Positions 8,101-15,599 of a DNA stretch of 15,599 nucleotides are shown here, in pieces; positions within the stretch are counted from its first letter, which is position 1, and each line of letters opens with the position of its first letter. The stretch lies in contig NAOQ01000530.1 of the NCBI GenBank assembly GCA_002751075.1, forward strand, positions 14,187 through 29,785, read 5' to 3'. Source of the DNA: Ichthyophonus hoferi. Taxonomy: Eukaryota; Opisthokonta; Ichthyosporea; Ichthyophonida; Ichthyophonidae. A program made the position numbers and the translations under genes. The notes beneath the pieces are model-generated. The model was not told where the DNA came from. It did no database searches and saw only the letters and a list, made by a program, of their open reading frames with translations.

Positions 8101-11100
8101 ATTACACCATATATCCCATCAATCAGCCCGCAGTGATAAAACCACTACACCAATCATCTCACAGTAATAAAACCCCAGTAGGCCTACCTGGTTGAAGTCA
8201 CAATCGTCACAAATCACCACGGCATCCTTTCCACCCAACTCCAAAACTACTGGAGTCAACGTCTCGCAGGCAGACCTCATTACCATCTTACCTACCATGG
8301 GTGAGCCAATGAACGTCACCTAGTATGACGTCATATCAGGGTTAGAACAGGTACTATATATGTGTAACTGATCTAATGTATATATATGAGGCATGGTATA
8401 TGAATATGTATTATGTTATAGTATAGTCTATTAGATAGTCTTATCTTACCGTATATTCTGTTGTATTGTATTCTGTTATATAGTATACAGGCCTCCCATT
8501 ACATTTCATACATGTACGCATAACATACACATTTATCAATACAATTCTTATTTTTACAGCCACGTGACTCTCCCTCCCCACCTCCCCCTCACCTCTCAAC
8601 CAATCAAACTTACCTTATTCACATGCTTTATGACCTCCTCTCCTGCATCAGCATAGCCAATCACAAACTGTACAAGGTCTTCCGAGTGACCGCACTCCTT
8701 AAGGACAGTCTTTATGATTTGAGAGTAATACGTCACCGTAGACCAGGCTACATATTCTGATACCTATAGGGAAGTGAAAAGGAGAGGAAGATAATTAAAT
8801 ACAGTAATAGGTAAAGGGTACAGTCACAGACCCTTGGGATAGAAAATGCAACAATAAGAGATCATATCATATAGAGGAAAGGAGAGGAGAGACAGGGAGA
8901 GAGAAAGATAGATATAGTAAAGAGAGAGACAGATGTAGTAACATAAGACCTTATAAAACTTAATACCAAGAAAAGTAGGAAGTTGATAATTGGCCCATTC
9001 TTATTAATCTTCCTATTTAAAATGATGTAGACCAATAGAATACTCCCACCTACCTTTAATACAATGGCATTACCAGAGAAAAGAGCAGATATGATTGGTC
9101 CATAGAGGTTGTGGAATGGATAATTCCAGGACACAATAGCGGCCACCACACCCAATGGTTCGTACTCCACCCTGGCATTCTGAGTGATGATTGGCTATTT
9201 GTTACTATGGTAATAGACTAGGGTGGGTTTGGATTAAAGAGAAGGTAGTATTGGCCTATGATGTAATAGACAAATTGAAATAAATAAGTATAGGGGAATC
9301 AGGCTAGGGATATACCTGATTTAAAACCAATGATTGTAAGTGAGGACATATGCATATCCGATTTTTTTTGGCAACAACATCATAGTATTATATCTATATA
9401 TGTATCATAATCAACCCGACAAGCTATAGGCCTTTACACTATCCTATACCTTATATCACTCTACCCTATCTGTATACATTGACATTATAATATAATATAC
9501 CTATATTATAGTATAATATATTAAATCCTATTATGTTTCACTGTACCTCATTACATTATACTAAACCCTACTATATTATACTAAATCCTACCACATTATA
9601 CTAAATCCTACTATATTATACTAAACCCTACTATATTATACTAAATCCTACCACATTATACTAAATCCTACTACAAAATACTAAATCCTACTACCTAATA
9701 CTAAATCCTACTACATAATACTAAACCCTACTATATTATATTAAATCCTACCACATTATACTAAATCCTACTATATTCTACTACATGATACTAAATCCTA
9801 CTACATAATACTAAATCCTACTATATTCTACTATATCCTACTACATCATACTATATCCTACTATATTATACTAAATCCTGCTATATCCCTCTACTAACAC
9901 TGTACCTTATGCATCATAATCAACCCTACAGGCCTATATTCAGGCTTCAGGGCATCCTCTCCATGTTGCAGGGTCCAAGATATCTTCTCACAGGTGGTTA
10001 GAATTTCACCAAATATCCCATCTACCACTATCGACCCCCCTTACGTTAGAACCTCATCCTCATTATGTATAATAATTGGTTAGAATCTCACCAAATATCC
10101 CATCTACCACTATCGACTTCCCTTACGTTAGAACCTCATCCTCATTATGTATAATAATTGGTTAGAATCTCACCAAATACCCCATCTACCACTACAGACC
10201 CCCACCCTCATTATGTAGATTGATTGGTTAGAATCTCACTAAATATCCCATCTACCACTGCAGACCTCGGATGTGCATATAGGGTAGTCAACGAGATAAC
10301 ATATGAACAGAAAGATAAAGAAGGATAGAGAGAGAGAGAATAAATAGTAATACACTCTAAGAGAGAAGATTGAAAGCGGTATATATGCATATATTTACAT
10401 ATACAACCACACATGCACGTACTTTCCCTCCTCGCCCACTCCTTTCCTATTACACCCATGCAATCAACCAATCAACCTACTTGTTTTCCCGGAGTCCCTT
10501 GCAGCCACCTTACAGATAGTCTCCTGATTGCGGGTAACAAATTCCATCAAAGTCCTCAACACCCTCTTCCTCTCCTGAAAAGTTGTCTGTTTCCATTTTT
10601 CCTGGGCTATCCTGGCCTTATTTACCAGTACTTTCACATCTTCACGTGACATGGCAGGGACGTCAGCAAGATGTTCATTGGTGGCAGGGTCATAGCACTG
10701 AATTTTATCAGGGCCAGAACCCTAAAATGGAGAAAGGAATGTAATAGATATACCAATGAGAAAGAGGATGGAGAGGAAAAAAATGGTATGAAATGCTTTA
10801 AGCTATTTTAATTTTTTATAACATATTGAATGATATAATTAGATGCTGCTTAATAAGGTACTTTTTAGTGATAGAGGCACGAAGATGGTTTGAGTGCATC
10901 TATTATTAATTGGATCATGCAAGACAAAAAAGTTTTGGGATGCTGGGAGAAAGAGGGTGAGAGGGAGCAGAATAGAGGAGAGGTAAATCAATAAATACCT
11001 TAAGTTCAGGATTGTCCAATACTTTTCCCTTCCAATCAGGCTTGATTTCTGCAACATTAAAGAAGGAGCATAATATTAGCAGGGAACTAGTAATAGATTA

Positions 11101-11499
11101 TGAATAAGTGGGTATAATAGGAATAAAAATAGTTTACCTCAGTATTTACAGTATAACTTAGCATAACCACTTACTATTATTCCATGTTACCAACTTAGCC
11201 CTAAACCCTCCTTGCCTTACTAACACACATACAACAACCCCTTAACAACTACCTATTAATAATTCACAATACTTTCTAACTCTATATTAAAAGAAAACAA
11301 CCACTAATAAGACAGCCTTATAACACTTACGTTCAGGGACAAGAACATTAACCTTAGGGGCGGCAGCATAGTTGGCAAAATAGCGACCTATAAACAGTAC
11401 AACCACCACTATAGCTACACCTATTAAGCAACAGTAATGTTGCCTGATGTCAGACAGACAGGCCACTATAAAGCCTTGGGCTGCTGCTAATGTGTCCAT
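5196..11499 (-). CDS. ALDH22A1: Membrane-anchored aldehyde dehydrogenase, ALDH22/MSC7 type (14 exons, 605 aa, complete)
   Basis: Oxidises an aldehyde to a carboxylic acid with NAD(P)+; the natural substrate is not known from the sequence. Exons, all phase-consistent with GT-AG introns: 11499-11331, 11048-10999, 10721-10481, 10027-9906, 9179-9054, 8763-8614, 8319-8188, 7953-7909, 7506-7360, 7117-6891, 6680-6557, 6284-6176, 5855-5788, 5303-5196 (1818 nt with TAA). Residues 22-42 form a hydrophobic anchor. Catalytic parts are all present: SWNYPFHN (Asn213), FIGSPMVGK cofactor loop (291-297), LELGG (Glu313), GQNC (nucleophile Cys347) and EEVFGP (Glu447), followed by SLPFGGVK (512-519). The last four residues, KKDN, fit the dilysine ER-retrieval motif. 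The length, the N-terminal anchor and the C-terminal extension after the catalytic fold match plant ALDH22A1 and fungal Msc7 (about 600 aa) as I remember them. The exon-8/9 junction splits GQ|NC right beside the nucleophile. The invariant-looking GFGRFAG of relatives reads GFDRFAG here. The gene is divergent from the P450 at 12921. Start chosen as the first Met before the anchor. Confidence 0.93.
6285..6556 (-). other. Intron 11 of the aldehyde dehydrogenase, beginning inside a tetranucleotide repeat
   Basis: The donor GTACCT follows ...TGC CAG and is itself part of a CTAC/CTAT/CTTA tract that fills the first 80 nt of the intron (6478-6556). The acceptor is CAACAG at 6290-6285, before SLPFGG. 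A GAGGGA hexamer run lies near 6342-6363. Confidence 0.85.
6478..6556. repeat. (GTAA)n/(GTAG)n/(GATA)n tetranucleotide repeat
   Basis: On the plus strand GTAAGTAAGTAAGTAAG grades into GTAGGTAGGTAG and then AGATAGGTAG units. It lies in dehydrogenase intron 11 and touches the splice donor. Confidence 0.95.
6760..6850. repeat. Degenerate CTATCCTA/CCTAC-type simple repeat
   Basis: This is a run of CTATCCTA, CCTATATA and CCTACATA words in dehydrogenase intron 10 (6681-6890). It resembles the unit of the minisatellite in intron 4. Confidence 0.65.
7507..7908 (-). other. Intron 8 of the aldehyde dehydrogenase, with (TA)n-rich core
   Basis: This 402-nt intron has donor GTATGC and acceptor TTACAG. 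It separates Gln345 from Asn346-Cys347 of the active site. It contains a TAGGGTATA/TAGTATA simple-sequence core (7740-7817). No nested gene is seen. Confidence 0.85.
8086..8171. repeat. Three-copy degenerate intronic repeat
   Basis: The core CACAGTAATAAA-like word occurs at 8086-8097, 8129-8140 and 8160-8171, with similar flanks (CCATTACACCA, CCACTACACCA). It lies at the start of dehydrogenase intron 7 (8187-7954). Confidence 0.65.
9180..9905 (-). other. Intron 4 of the aldehyde dehydrogenase, the longest intron (726 nt)
   Basis: Donor GTACAG follows ATGCATAAG, and acceptor ACTCAG precedes AATGCCAGG. Both flanking exons are phase 0. Nearly half of the intron is the 20-bp minisatellite at 9551-9890. 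No nested gene is seen. Confidence 0.88.
9551..9890. repeat. 20-bp minisatellite, about 17 units, with 10-bp sub-periodicity
   Basis: The consensus unit is CTAAATCCTACTATATTATA. Variants include CTAAACCCTA, CTACATAATA and CCACATTATA. Each unit is two 10-bp halves that both usually begin with CTA, so the CTA step recurs about every 10 bp for roughly 340 bp. Near 9771-9850 the array slips to single 10-bp halves. It lies wholly inside dehydrogenase intron 4. Confidence 0.95.
9996..10270 (-). repeat. 82-bp tandem repeat spanning the exon-4 splice acceptor of the aldehyde dehydrogenase
   Basis: GGTTAG-initiated units start at 9996, 10078, 10160 and 10226 on the plus strand; spacings are 82, 82 and 66 bp. 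Read in gene orientation, each copy holds ...AG|TGGTAGATGGG(A/G)TATTT. This is the acceptor plus the first codons of exon 4 (MVDGIF). Only the last copy in transcription order (exon start 10027) continues into a full coding exon. The other three would-be exon starts are at 10257, 10191 and 10109. Each extra copy has GTGAGA exactly 18 nt after its acceptor. The real exon reads GTGAAA at that point. Confidence 0.92.
10028..10480 (-). other. Intron 3 of the aldehyde dehydrogenase, containing three decoy exon starts
   Basis: Donor GTAGGT follows GGGAAAACAA (phase 1). The inferred acceptor is TCGATAG|TGG at 10028, with a TTCTAAC branch-point-like word about 20 nt upstream. Joining gives [18 protein letters not shown], which fits the family well. 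Using the first decoy acceptor (CTGCAG at 10258) instead and reading on leads to a stop within about 15 codons. Confidence 0.88.
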
Positions 11500-11513
11500 A
11501 TTTTTTATTATTG

Positions 11514-11547
11514 ATTAATTGCAAATATTTCTTGATTCGCAATTAAT
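11514..11547. repeat. 9-bp inverted repeat just upstream of the aldehyde dehydrogenase start codon
   Basis: ATTAATTGC (11514-11522) and GCAATTAAT (11539-11547) are perfect inverted copies around a 16-nt spacer, 15-48 nt upstream of the ATG. This could be a 5'-UTR hairpin or a paired TAAT-type binding site. Chance is possible in AT-rich DNA. Confidence 0.55.
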
Positions 11548-12011
11548 ACATAAATATAGTAATTATTACTTCCTCTCAATATGGTAAACATGTTATATAT
11601 TTATGATGTTTATAGTAGGTGCTAGAAGGTTCTACTATAATTTCTAAATTCCTCATAATCTTATATTGCTTTTAGCCTAATTAAGGTGCTTAGAGCAAAA
11701 CAAACTATTTTCGGTATTTTCACTAGCTTGTATTTAAAATTATCTTTGCAAATTTTATTATTATGAGTATGTCTTTTAGAGTATAATTAAAACATATTTA
11801 ATTTTAATGTTTAAAAAAAGAATATTTTGTAAAAATAATGGTAAAAAGACATTATAACATAATAGTTAATTGTAGGGAGCAGCGGTGCATGCATGATTCT
11901 TTAATCTGATTGAAGAATATAAAATAATAAACATAATTTGTTGACACATTTGGAAGTTTCTATTTCCCAAGCTGTTCCATAATCAGCTGTACTATACGTA
12001 GCACATATTAT

Positions 12012-12025
12012 TTATGATATCATAA
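12012..12025. repeat. 14-bp perfect palindrome TTATGATATCATAA
   Basis: It lies in the middle of the divergent intergenic region. Its function is unknown. Confidence 0.5.
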
Positions 12026-12466
12026 TACTATTTTATGAATAAAGTAAAGACATTAATTATTATTTAAATAAAAATATCCAAATTATTTAACCTTCTATAC
12101 TATAAATATGACAAATATTAGTATTTTATATATAAATACATGAGAGTAAATATATCGATCTAATGAATTATTTTCACATGCATAATCGGAATGCATAGAA
12201 GTAATGAATAGTGCATAGTTATAGATAATGTAAAATACTATAGGAGAAAATGAGATGTCATTGGGGAAAAGCAATAATGCCTTTAAAGCTATTTAATACC
12301 ATTGATAGAATAAATAGTGTTTCATGTGTTATAAAGGATGCATAACAGGCACATTAAAAAGAAATTTGTATGATTACTCCTTTAGAGCTCACTCCGTATC
12401 AGTGATACTATGTTACAGCAGTTGCTAGCCTTTCTGCCGCCGCGCCATTCATTTTCACCAATCACA

Positions 12467-12895
12467 ATGAGGTCTTTCTTTCAGGTAAGATCATGCTTAT
12501 CTGATAAAAACTTATCCTAATATAATTTATAAACACAACAATCTAGTAAAATAAATTATAATTTATTACAATAAATTTTTTTATTTTTCCACTTTTAATC
12601 ATTTATTTATGATTTATCATCTCGATACCTTTTCCTTCTACCTTTCTAGACTTTTCCCGTAAAGATCATACGAGCAGCTGCCCCTTCACTTACACTAAAG
12701 GCAGCCAATCACAACCATGTTATGTGTTATGAGATCGTCTTTCACATTTTTTTATTGGCTGATATTATAACATAATTTTAGCAACCAATAGAAATAGTGA
12801 ATTATATTCTGGCTTAATGAACCTTCATTTTCTCCAGCATCTATATCGGGTACTCTAGCGGCTTAGCTCATAAATTATACCGTATGTTTATGTAG
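12467..12895 (+). CDS. Candidate small three-exon gene or spliced upstream ORF (49 aa) before the P450
   Basis: ATG at 12467 starts MRSFFQ, followed by a consensus donor (CAG|GTAAGA, 12485) and a strong pyrimidine-tract acceptor (CCTTTCTAG, 12649). Exon 2 (12650-12723) continues TFPVKIIRAAAPSLTLKAANHNHV. A weaker donor (GTGTTA) pairs with a good acceptor TTTTCTCCAG (12837). Exon 3 (12838-12895) then ends IYIGYSSGLAHKLYRMFM and a TAG. If the second intron is kept, the frame stops at 12773-12775 with 47 aa. The N-terminus is basic, free of acidic residues and Phe/Ala-rich, like a mitochondrial presequence. The stop lies 25 nt before the P450 ATG, so these exons may be the spliced 5' leader of the P450 mRNA, with this as an uORF. 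I do not recognise the peptide. Intron 1 is convincing; that the peptide is made is not shown. Confidence 0.4.
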
Positions 12896-12920
12896 TAGCG
12901 TATGGTGTAATAGTGTTAAA

Positions 12921-15361
12921 ATGGCGTCGTCCCTTCAATATATCTTGGACGAGTATCCTTCTTTCTCTGACAGTCCTTTTTCCTTTACCGCTACCACTGC
13001 AGCCATTCTCCTAGTATTATATGTAATTAAACAACAAATCATAGGTCTTAAATATGATTATTACCTAAGGAATGTCCCTAACGCCCCTGGCTGGGTGCCT
13101 TTCTTCGGACATATTTTTCAACTGATGGATGTGGCACCCTGGGATAAGATGCTGGAATGGATTGTAAAGAACAACTTTGGTATACTACGATGCCAATTCC
13201 TTAATTACAGAGCCTTGGTAATATCACACCCAAAACACATTAGCCAAGTATTCAACAAGAACCAAAGAAACTACCCTAAAGATATTGAACTAAGCTACAA
13301 GTCCTTTATGGACATTCTAGGTCATGGGATCATTACCTCCGATGGAGAGTACTGGAGGAAGCAGCGCACCCTCCTCTCCCATGCTTTCCGGGTTAGTATC
13401 CTGGAGGACACTATGCTTGTTGCCAAGAAGGCAGGAGACCGTTTGTCGCGCAAACTGGAGACTTACCGTGGAACTGGTAAACCTATAGAGATGGCCGAGG
13501 AGTTTAGGCTGATGACTCTGGAGGTGATAGGCGAACTTTTGATGTCCTTGACACCTGGTAAGGGTTGCGGGCATGTTATAATTTATCTCCACACAACACT
13601 CTATTTATTTGTCTTTTTTTGCTTAATTATTTTATTAACTTCCTTTAGTGTTATTAGAAACCTTTTCTTCTTCTTTTATTTTTTCCCTTTTTTAGCCAGG
13701 TATATTGTGTTTGTCTTTTCTGTTGTTGTAGCTACAGAACGTCAGCTAGATAAAGCATAAAATGAGAATAGGATAACCAATACAAATTACCCCCTTTTAA
13801 GCTATACCAAATATCATTGTCCTTTATTGCTCTCCCTCTCTCCCTTCGTGTACTAACCTGCCTTTCCTCTACCTCTCTCTCTTTCCCCCTCCTAGAGGTG
13901 TCCAATCAGATCTTCCCTTCCCTATATCTCCCCCTGGTAACCGAAGCTAACCTCCGTGTATGGGAACCTTGGAGGAAATACATGCCTACCTCTAATTGGT
14001 TCAAATATAGGGAGACCTTATCGAAGCTCGACACCTATATGATTGATACTATTACTAACAGATGGGAAGAGAGACAGGCGAGGATAGCACAGGGATTGCC
14101 TGCGACCCAACCGGTCAAGGAGGTGAGAGGGAGGGGAGGGAGGTTGATAATGATGGGTTCAAGTGCTGTTATTGCATATTGCGTTATACTATATAGGTAT
14201 GATACGATACCTTTACAATTGAAATAAATACTTCCATATATAGTACTCGCACGTACATGCTAATTGACCTATATATTAATACTCACCTGTATCTTTCCTA
14301 TTATAGGGGTCCTGTGTAGACGTCCTCGATCAGGTATTGGATAATCTTGACCCTGATACATGGGGACCTGCTACTATTGACCAATTAAAAGACGAGTTTA
14401 AAAGTTTTGTTCTAGCCGGACATGAAACATCCGCCTCTATGCTCATGTGGACACTGTATGAATTGACCCAGAACCCAGATATACTAGAGAGGGTAGGTCA
14501 TTGGTGACTGGTTGCTATGACTTGGTGGAGATATCTCTATGGGCTATATTGCCCTCTCCCTCCTCTATCTAATTCCTTGTATAATTTTTCTTGTCCAGGC
14601 CTTCCTCCAAGCATTTCTTTGTATTTTAATGCAACCAATCATATTAACCATTTTATGCACTGCATTCGTTGGAGGAAGGTAACCTATAGGTTAACAGATC
14701 TGATAGTCATGGTTGTTGTATTAGTTGATATAGGCCAATGTGGATTGAACTTTATTTTTGCCATCCTATCTCATCCCTTATTAACTCTATTTTCCAATCA
14801 GATGAAGAAAGAGGGTTATTCAGTATTTGGAGAATGTCGTAGAACCCCCACTGTGGAAGGAGAAGATGAGTTTTCTAGTGTGCCATTGCCAGGTATGTTA
14901 TGATTGGTTTGGAGTGTGTTAGAGAATTCCCATAGATGATTAGATGCAGTATGCAGTATTTCTGTAGAGGATGCCTTGTGTATATATATGCATGTATGAC
15001 TGATGTGTTTAAAGAACATGTGTGTGATTATGGTTGTCTGCGATATACTTATTTGTTAGTATTTTACTAATACGTAATCCAACAATCAAATTCCAATTTA
15101 CCATTCATGAAATTTAAATAAATACATGTTCCCAACTAATATAAACCGGTCAATTCACTAATTACATCACGACTGATTAACCAATTAATTGACATGTTTT
15201 TAATTGGTGGGAGTGCAGGAGCGGAAGAATTACGTAATTTGAACCTGACTGTCAACGTATTGAAAGAGGCCATCAGGAAGTACACTCTGGTACCAGTAGT
15301 ATCACGTTATGCCTTGAAAGATGATGTTCTAGATGGCGTCCCTGTTCCCGCTGGCACGAAG
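12921..15361 (+). CDS. Microsomal cytochrome P450, CYP97-like, 3' end beyond the window
   Basis: A haem-thiolate monooxygenase expected to hydroxylate or epoxidise a lipophilic substrate using electrons from an ER reductase. Exons: 12921-13557, 13896-14122, 14307-14492, 14802-14892, 15219-15361. Phases agree and give 428 residues. Seen in order: a membrane anchor (about 22-42), a Pro-rich hinge (PNAPGWVPFFGH, 53-64), the C-helix WRKQR (WxxxR, 145-149), the I-helix oxygen-activation motif AGHETS (325-330) and the K-helix EAIR (ExxR, 397-400), then VPVVSR. The haem-binding FxxGxxxCxG region must lie in later exons outside the window. Family members have about 500-600 residues, so roughly a fifth to a quarter is missing. 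The pattern SNQIFPSLYLPLV...RVWEPWRKYMP suggests CYP97-like or algal/protist relatives, but clan assignment from memory is tentative. The last visible donor (AAG|GTGATT) is weak. The gene is divergent from the aldehyde dehydrogenase. Start: first Met before the anchor, with a stop 51-53 nt upstream in frame. Confidence 0.93.
13558..13895 (+). other. P450 intron 1
   Basis: This 338-nt intron has donor GTAAGG and a long pyrimidine tract ending CCTAG. The upstream frame happens to stay open for 200 nt into it. The resulting Phe/Leu/Val-rich peptide only reflects T-rich intron sequence. Confidence 0.88.
14493..14801 (+). other. P450 intron 3
   Basis: This 309-nt intron has donor GTAGGT and acceptor TTCCAATCAG. 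It joins ...PDILER to MKKEGYSVFG, the expected J-helix connection. Several CCAAT/ATTGG words lie inside, and one is directly at the acceptor. Confidence 0.85.
14893..15218 (+). other. P450 intron 4
   Basis: This 326-nt intron has donor GTATGT and acceptor GAGTGCAG. The acceptor has little pyrimidine tract (preceded by AATTGGTGGGAG). The joined frame gives PLPGAEELRNLNLTVNVLKEAIR, which supports it. Confidence 0.85.
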
Positions 15362-15559
15362 GTGATTGGTAGTTTATTTTTTTATTAATGCTTGGTTGCT
15401 AGTGGTTGTTGATTGATGGCTGTCAGTGAACTACCACATTGGGTGTTTGTTCGTTGGTTGAATGATTTGGTTGTTCATTGGTTAGTTCTTTTATGTGTTA
15501 GTTGGTGATTGGCATGCGTGTGTTTATTATATTGCCTTGTGTATGATCAATAGATATAT

Positions 15560-15599
<40 letters not shown>
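15362..15599 (+). other. Start of P450 intron 5, running off the window
   Basis: The intron begins at GTGATT after ...PAGTK. It is rich in TTGGTT/ATTGG words (at least six between 15362 and 15512) and ends in an (AT)n run at the window edge. No further P450 exon is visible. Confidence 0.7.
15562..15599. repeat. (AT)n microsatellite at the window end
   Basis: About 19 uninterrupted AT units. It reaches the last base, so its true length is unknown. Confidence 0.95.

Larger units (their letters stand above)
11500..12466. promoter_or_regulatory. Divergent intergenic/promoter region between the aldehyde dehydrogenase and the small ORF/P450
   Basis: The two ATGs (11499 minus, 12921 plus) are 1.4 kb apart and point away from each other. 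The left 900 bp is extremely AT-rich and without open frames. A GC-rich island (CCGCCGCGCC, about 12437-12446) followed by CCAAT (12458-12462) lies near the right end and is the best candidate for a plus-strand transcription start. Further CCAAT/ATTGG words lie at about 12705, 12754 and 12785. No experimental promoter evidence can be read from sequence. Confidence 0.45.

Noticed and set aside
6189-8333. Three TGACGTCA (CRE-like) palindromes at 6189, 6988 and 8326
   Set aside because: Two fall in coding exons, where GTGACGTC arises from codons, and one is beside an acceptor. There is no promoter context.
9561-9740. CTAAACCCTA words resembling plant-type telomere repeats
   Set aside because: They are occasional variants of the 20-bp minisatellite unit and never form a 7-bp array.
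13558-13760. In-frame continuation of P450 exon 1 giving a hydrophobic tail
   Set aside because: It follows a good GTAAGG donor and is T-rich intron. The exon-1 to exon-2 join restores a normal P450, so the Phe/Leu-rich tail is a by-product.
14517-14903. Plus-strand 128-codon frame starting MTWWRYLYG
   Set aside because: Most of it is P450 intron 3. Only its end coincides with exon 4, in the true frame.
1-15599. CRISPR arrays, bacterial operons, tRNA and rRNA genes
   Set aside because: None were seen. The repeats are direct tandem arrays without spacers, no tRNA B-box such as GGTTCGAAT was found, and the genes are spliced.

Overview
This is an AT-rich, intron-rich eukaryotic nuclear window. 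Evidence includes many GT-AG introns with pyrimidine-rich 3' ends and CTAAC-like branch points, a U6 snRNA-like locus, microsatellites, and two multi-exon enzyme genes. I cannot fix the lineage. The long introns (about 115-725 bp), an ALDH22/MSC7-type aldehyde dehydrogenase (known from plants, fungi and protists) and a CYP97-like P450 point to a protist, alga or early fungus-like eukaryote rather than an animal, but this is inference.

Left part (1-5195). A Ser/Asn-rich, acidic-tailed ORF lies on the minus strand (about 49-945) and has a candidate splice donor near its 3' end. It is followed by a large ATT microsatellite (1341-1580). Next comes a GC-richer block (2069-2880) with a hairpin and palindromic tandem repeat, which may be a decayed LTR. 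A candidate 3'-terminal exon with a Ser-Gly repeat (3100-3229, minus) has a poly(A) signal behind it. A U6-like snRNA (3653-3763, minus) carries changes in its most conserved elements. 3766-5195 is AT-rich and I see no gene in it.

Middle (5196-11499, minus). A complete aldehyde dehydrogenase gene can be built from 14 exons whose phases all agree. It gives 605 residues with an N-terminal membrane anchor, all catalytic residues and a C-terminal KKDN dilysine signal. Its introns hold several tandem repeats. The most striking is an 82-bp repeat in intron 3 that copied the exon-4 acceptor and exon start three extra times.

Right part (11500-15599, plus). A 1.4-kb divergent intergenic region separates the dehydrogenase from a microsomal cytochrome P450. 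Five P450 exons (428 residues) lie in the window, and the haem-binding exon(s) lie beyond its right edge. A possible three-exon ORF of 49 codons ends 25 nt before the P450 start codon.

Taken together, the divergent pair encodes two probable ER-membrane oxidoreductases. One could hydroxylate a lipophilic substrate and the other oxidise the resulting aldehyde, but the substrate cannot be read from the sequence.
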